DNA of 64,000 nt from Leptodontidium sp. MPI-SDFR-AT-0119 (Eukaryota > Ascomycota > Leotiomycetes > Helotiales > Leptodontidiaceae). Shown one piece after another: positions 59,171 to 64,000 of this stretch. Each line of letters begins with the position of its first letter. Position 1 is the stretch's first letter. Below the pieces are notes generated by a model that saw only the letters and a list, made by a program, of their open reading frames with translations, was not told the origin of the DNA and made no database searches. The DNA lies in assembly GCA_020726505.1 (NCBI GenBank), contig JAHLEZ010000002.1, positions 4,278,001 to 4,342,000 on the forward strand, in the 5' to 3' direction. Both the position numbers and the translations under genes were made by a program.

Positions 59171-60880
59171 CTACTGGCACTGGGCCACACCTCCTTCATT
59201 CCGAATTATTTTCATAATGGCCTGAACCAATGATATACACATCACAGCCATGCCAAACACCACACAGGCAACGGCCGGTGCAGTCTTCCAACTCCTTGTA
59301 CTAAGTTTCAGATAACACAACGGAGGGAGAATGTAAGCGAGAGCGCAAGCACTCGTAGCTCCGATCAGCTCAAACACCGCACCTAAATCGCAAGTGATGA
59401 GGCTCAGCGTCATGGCACTCACGACGAGCGATGATGAGAATATGAGGTGGAGATTCATGTTGAACGGTTCGCCGGGGAACCAGTAGTTGAACATGACTTC
59501 TCGACAGACAAAGGCTTCCAAGGGGAGGGTGGTGAGCATGTTGAGCCCGAAACAGAGGCGGGCGATGTTCACCATGATATTGTCGGAGGGGAAATTGTTC
59601 AGGACGTTGCCCTGGGTGAGGGAGCCGAAGGTTAAGAAGCCAGCGAGTGCCATGAGTAGACATGCCACCATGGATATGGTCGTGCTGTAGTGGGTTACGC
59701 GTGCGAAGCGGTCTATGGTAGGGGTCTTGAGAGAGCCGTAAATGAGTAGGGAATTGTGATGGCAGACGAATGCTGCTATGCATTAGCGAGCGAAAAGGAG
59801 CGAAGCGAAGTGACAACAAACCGAAAGATATGACGCCGATTGCTTGGAAGACCCCACTGTTGATGGTCAAAAGAGGGGTGCTGAAAGTCCCTCTTGACTC
59901 CTTTGGCACCATGAAACCTTGGGTGACAACCGTAAATAAAATGATGACCATGCTGATCAATGCCAGTGTACTCGCTTTTGCCAGCTGTTCTCGTTAGTTT
60001 TCCATTCACCTTCACTTAAGAGCCAGCTTACCTTAGCAATATCCCGATACAAGCTCAAGGGATAGCTGATACCCAGTATGAAAATGACAATGACAGCCCG
60101 TCTATTCGTCAAAAGCCCCAACACCGGTATATCCCCCAGTCCCGGAAACACCGCCGCCAAAACATGCGGTATTGAATCTCCCACGATTATGCCAAACGCC
60201 ACCATGCCCCCAAAAGCAAACGCCCATTGTGCAACCGAAATAGCAATCAAACCCGTCTTGCCAAAGCAATGTTCCACCGTCCCTTGGAAACTATTGCTCC
60301 CACTCAGCTTGCTGTTTATTACAATCAAGCGAATCGTCCAATCCACCGTAATTGTAAGCCCAATAAGCAATATGATGCCCGTGAGGAGCCCAGCTTGTTT
60401 GAAGGCGTAAGGTTGCCCGATGATTCCGGCACCTATGATCGAGTTCGCCATGTTCATGAAAGCAGACTTGAGTCCAGATTTCGGCCGCAGACGTTCCCGC
60501 TCAGCCCATTCGTGCACATCGTCGTCGCCCCAAGGGCTCGCTGCAAGGGTGACTGACGGCGCTTCAATGTCCGTAAGCAGAGGGATGAAGGCCTGGGGGC
60601 GAGGATCGCGGCGCCCGGAGAGGGGGGAATCGTTGTAGGGAGGAGGAGCACCATTGCTATGTAGATCTGTGTCTAGAGCTGGAGGCAGGTCAAATCGCAC
60701 ACGATTTGGAGTTCGAGGAGTTCGAGGTTCGGCTTCTGGGGAGCTGTTGCGTCCAGGGTGAACGACCAAGTCTTCATCGTCAGAGGAATTGCCGGATAGG
60801 AGACCGCGGTCTTCCTCGTGCGCTGGATCGGCTGTGTTCTCGCCATCCTTGCGGGTGGTGTTTGTTTTGGCCTTAGCCAT
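59171..60880 (-). CDS. Vacuolar-type amino-acid transporter (AAAP/SLC38-like, AVT group)
   Basis: Three exons (60880-60032, 59984-59822, 59772-59171), with introns of 47 and 49 bases, give 537 residues. A 140-residue acidic, Ser/Pro-rich cytosolic N-terminus precedes the family signature SAFMNMANSIIGAGIIGQPY. Ten to eleven hydrophobic segments follow. For the second intron I chose the acceptor four bases beyond the first AG... the junction then reads VISFAFVCHHNSLLIYGSL, as in the family. Yeast AVT proteins move amino acids across the vacuolar membrane with protons; direction and substrate are not decidable here. Its stop lies 9 bases before the HET fragment in the same frame. Confidence 0.9.
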
Positions 60881-61545
60881 GCTATTATCGAGGAGGCATA
60901 GTTGTGGTGGGGTGATAAGTGAGAAGTGAAGCTGATGTGGTCTCTCGAATTCTTAAAGATCCATGCTTGAGGCTCGCTTATTCGCGGGCGGCTGATCATG
61001 CTATCCTGGGGCATCGAATTCAGGGGCAAGGGGCACCAGTAATCGAGGTCGAGGCTTGTACTTGGGTCACTCTGTTTTGATGTCACAAGAAGAGTAAAGT
61101 AAAGCAAGGCAAGGCAAATTGGTCGGTTGAGTTAAAAAGTTCATGTTTGGTCAATTATTGTGTACGTGACCTGTCTAGAATGTACATTGTGGCATTCTGC
61201 TTTTTGTTTTGCTAGGTCTGCGGGCCTTTGGCCCACTCCCCAGTATGCTCGCTCAAACAAATGCTGCGCTGATAAATTACAAAATTGGGTAGACATCCAG
61301 AGGGATTGTCCTATGACACATTTGTACACTGGCCGGGCCAGATTTTTGCGCCTCCATGCATGTACGACTGGCGCAAATGCCAAGTCATGTGAAACCGACG
61401 AAAGACGGAAGAGCTCTGCGTGAGAGCGTGGACGGCATGTTCTCTGGCGCTGGTAGAGTCGGGTATACGGGTGCCAGAGGAGAGGACCGTGAAGGAGGCC
61501 ACCAAGTGGTGTGCTTCGGAAGAAGGATATAGTAACCAAATGTGA
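60881..61545. other. Intergenic, no gene seen
   Basis: Holds the promoter of the amino-acid transporter and the 3' region of the protease gene. A 132-codon minus frame (61141-61539) lacks motifs. Confidence 0.4.
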
Positions 61546-63369
61546 CTAGGTTATTAAAGCTACAAGGACAAAGGCGAACGTAGCTGGCACAAGGGTCGAA
61601 AGTAATCGTCTGGCATCGGATTTGGGGGTTGGAGTTGCAGAAGTTGTTGAGGACTGGGTTTGGGCAGAAGCAGGATCAGAGCCAGAAGTCTCATGGCCAT
61701 TGAGTCCTGGAGAAAGTAGAGGTGCAACACTCGAGCTGGCACTGGAAGAGCTAGGATTTGTTGTGGAAGCTGAGACGCCGGCAGTAGAGGATTCAATACT
61801 AGAAGCCGAGGTGGTTCCTGCAGGAGTTCCGTTAGAAGAAGAAGTCATAGTGGCGCTTGTGCTTCCAGGTCCGGTGGGAGAAGTGGCCATACCAGTAGAA
61901 ATAGCGGAAGAAGAGGACGGCGTTGTTGTGGAGGAAACCGTAGCTGCTACCAGGTTCTTCTGTGCGAATCCTGTGTGAATGTTAGCATGAAATTTGATGA
62001 CTCTAAACGTCGCCGTGATCTTACCAATTCGATCTTTGTCGGCATCAAACACACTGTATACATTCTTTAAAAAGGTGTCTCCCAACAGCCAGTTCCCAGG
62101 TGTCACGGCTTGGCCATAAATGTTGCCAGTGCAGACTCCATTGGCCATAGGCGAAACCCAATCCTTAGAATCGACATTGTATGTAGTGGATCCAAATGTG
62201 AACGTTAATGAGGTGGTGGTGGTGCATGGGACCGTATAGGTTACGTCATCTTTCGTCGTGGCTCCGGGTACCAAGGCATAGAGAAGTTTGGCATCTTCTG
62301 GTGGACAGAAGATGAAAGAAGTTCCGGTGTCAACAAAAGCCAACTTGCCCTTGATGCCTGCCTGTGTAGTTCCTACTCCAACATTGTCCATTGGGATAGC
62401 CCAATCTCCACCAGCGTCCTTCGAAACATCATTGTAGCTCAGACTGCCGCTGTACTTCGATGTGTTTGGTTCTCCAAAGTTGATCTCCCCGGTGTTAGTT
62501 CCATCCGTGGCTCGGTTGAGACTCACTCCAAAGATGTTTGACTTCAGGGTCTTCGATTCCACAAGGGTCTCGAGGAAGATGGGATAGTCGCCTCTCGACT
62601 GTGACAGGCCAAGAATACCATCAATGGGAAAAGATTTGAAGTCATCAGATGTCGTCTCGGCAATTCCCAAAGTCATGGTAATGCTCATGCCAGCCAGAGA
62701 AATTGTGTCCGTCCCCAATCTTCCACCCACTTGTCCAGACCCGTAAGATATATTGAATGTCTTGCTTATATCCTTGAATGATGTCGAGGACGATGGATCG
62801 AATGTGTTGTGAACTGTGCAAGGCTCCGAAGTACACGATTTCCCCATTACCCAAGTTGTTGCTGCCCCGGTATCCAGAAGCATGTAGACCAGGGTCTTAC
62901 TTGAGCCCAATACAACTTCGGTGAAGTAGGAGAAATCGGTGCCATCCTGGTCGATAGGAGCACTCATCGCTTGGGTAGGAGTAGCTGCTGGCATAATCTT
63001 GTAGGTATTGGTCCTTTTCGCAACGCCATCGCGCTCATAAACCTCGGCAGGCTGAACAGGAGTACCGCGTTGGTATTTTCTCGTTAACCGTTGTGCAAGT
63101 CGTAGTATTTGTACGTCGTGAGGTAAGTCATTCTATCAGAAGTCAGTATGGATAATAGTAGAGCTGCCGAGGTAAAGTACTTTAGGTATGCGCTGGACCA
63201 GTTTCAGTGATTTTGAGACGAGTCCTGGTGTTTCCACAGCAGGCAGCTCTGCACTACAGGATTCCTTCCACCATGCCTCAACGCAAAGGTAAGGAGGGTA
63301 ATAAGGATAGAAAGCGGTTGCTGTTGATGCCAACGCGGCGGCCGCGGCAAAAGCTCTGGTAACCAACAT
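61546..63369 (-). CDS. GPI-anchored aspartyl protease (yapsin/SAP-like)
   Basis: Three exons (63369-63181, 63132-62025, 61970-61546), with introns of 48 and 54 bases, give 573 residues. The last intron is in frame and open; splicing it gives DADKDRIGFAQKN, the family reading. The start is a signal peptide (MLVTRAFAAAAALASTATA). A propeptide ends near a Lys-Arg site (GVAKRTNTYK). The two catalytic motifs are LLDTGAATTWV and FVDTGTSFI, in a pepsin-like fold with YGSGQVGG. A long Ser/Thr-rich stalk and a C-terminal hydrophobic tail (LSTLVPATFAFVLVALIT) indicate a GPI anchor. It probably processes proteins at the cell surface. Confidence 0.93.
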
Positions 63370-64000
63370 GGCGACGTAGACCAAAGGTATCCAAGATATA
63401 TATTGTCCAAAAAAGAAAAGCTGTAGAAATTACTGCTTGACGCCCTCCGTATAATTGCCAATCGTGAATATTACGGGTCGAATATAAGAGTTAAAAGCTC
63501 GTCAATTGAGTTCCGGGCTGCTCAGTGAATCGGTCTCTTTCCAAAATCGTACAGGTAGAATTATGGATAGAGGAGTTGAACTTCGAGGCACCGAGTACCA
63601 GACTCTTGATTGAGAGATTAATATTATAATTTGGGCAGCATGGAGACAATGGGAAGATGCAAGCCGAAGACAGTTAAGTCGTCGACAATGCGCAAGTCCT
63701 GAGTTTCGCGGTGTGGTGGAGGAAGGAGAGATCGATATCTCGAAGATCCGGGTGCCGAAGAGGAAAATGCCAAGGGAAATGCAACAAAGAAATGCTCGAG
63801 AATCAGATCCAAAGGTTAACTTTTGTAGTTCTTCCAAAGAAAAAAAGACACACACGGCACAAGGATATCTGTTGGGAGATGCAGATTGGGGGAGGGAGGA
63901 GAAGGAGGTCGGAAGAGGAGAGGGAGGGAGGACGAGAACAGAGGCGGAGGAGGGACAAGACACGAGGTTGGAGATCAAGATGGTGTTCTGGACGATCAGC
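63370..64000. other. Upstream of the protease gene, no gene supported
   Basis: Plus strand purine-rich, minus strand pyrimidine-rich (63,640-63,960), which fits a long C/T-rich leader or promoter on the minus strand. A 158-codon minus frame (63502-63978) is of low complexity and not called. A plus-strand ATG at 63980 is too close to the edge to judge. Confidence 0.35.

Noticed and set aside
63502..63978. 158-codon minus-strand frame at the right edge
   Set aside because: Low-complexity Ser/Pro/Leu composition from a pyrimidine-rich tract, more likely leader or promoter DNA of the protease gene.
1..64000. Secondary-metabolite cluster or novel defence system
   Set aside because: No polyketide, peptide-synthetase or terpene core enzyme is present. 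The oxidoreductase, transporters and Zn2Cys6 factor are far apart among housekeeping genes. The only conflict-related locus is the broken HET gene.

Overview
The window is nuclear DNA from a filamentous ascomycete (Pezizomycotina). Genes carry several short introns, mostly 45-80 bases, with GTRNGT donors, CTRAC-like branch sites and YAG acceptors. There are typical fungal families (Zn2Cys6 factor, HET domain, HsbA, yapsin-like protease, TDT transporter) and a Fot1/pogo transposon decayed in the manner of repeat-induced point mutation (RIP). The protein set would fit Leotiomycetes, but that placement is a guess. I see no rRNA, convincing tRNA or CRISPR array.

Left part (1-23,000), accessory and environment-facing genes: a partial minus-strand exon at the left edge; a large secreted Ser/Thr-rich protein (1548-3601); a Zn2Cys6 transcription factor (4665-7201); a TDT-family anion/dicarboxylate/sulfite transporter (8795-10546); a small secreted Cys protein with an apparent frameshift (11658-12574); an unresolved ORF cluster (13,560-14,790); an amino-acid permease (16345-18375); an APH-type kinase-like gene with at least one apparent frameshift (20140-21750); and an HsbA-like secreted protein (21919-22641).

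Middle part (23,700-52,300), a dense housekeeping block: methionine aminopeptidase 2, a mitochondrial J protein, mitochondrial porin, asparagine synthetase, SUMO-conjugating enzyme UBC9, PEX19, an acidic protein of unknown function, a UPF0662/DUF2408 protein, ribosomal stalk protein P1, a secreted protein, a YCII-domain protein, a hypothetical gene with an in-frame TGA, a secreted cupredoxin-like protein, an SMN homologue, a short-chain dehydrogenase and a NOP15/NIFK-like nucleolar RRM protein. Three head-to-head pairs share short promoters: MAP2/J protein, UBC9/PEX19 and DUF2408/P1.

Right part (52,300-64,000), dynamic DNA: a 3.2-kb stretch with no intact gene; a HET-domain gene split by a 1,834-bp Fot1/pogo element with 53-bp inverted repeats and a TA target duplication; a vacuolar-type amino-acid transporter whose stop codon lies 9 bases from the HET fragment and in the same frame; and a GPI-anchored aspartyl protease. 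The element has an otherwise open transposase frame with eleven internal TAA/TAG stops, no TGA and no frameshift. Taking the element out at its TA duplication leaves the HET frame continuous. I found no evidence of a wholly new system; the nested HET/transposon locus is the most informative part of the window.
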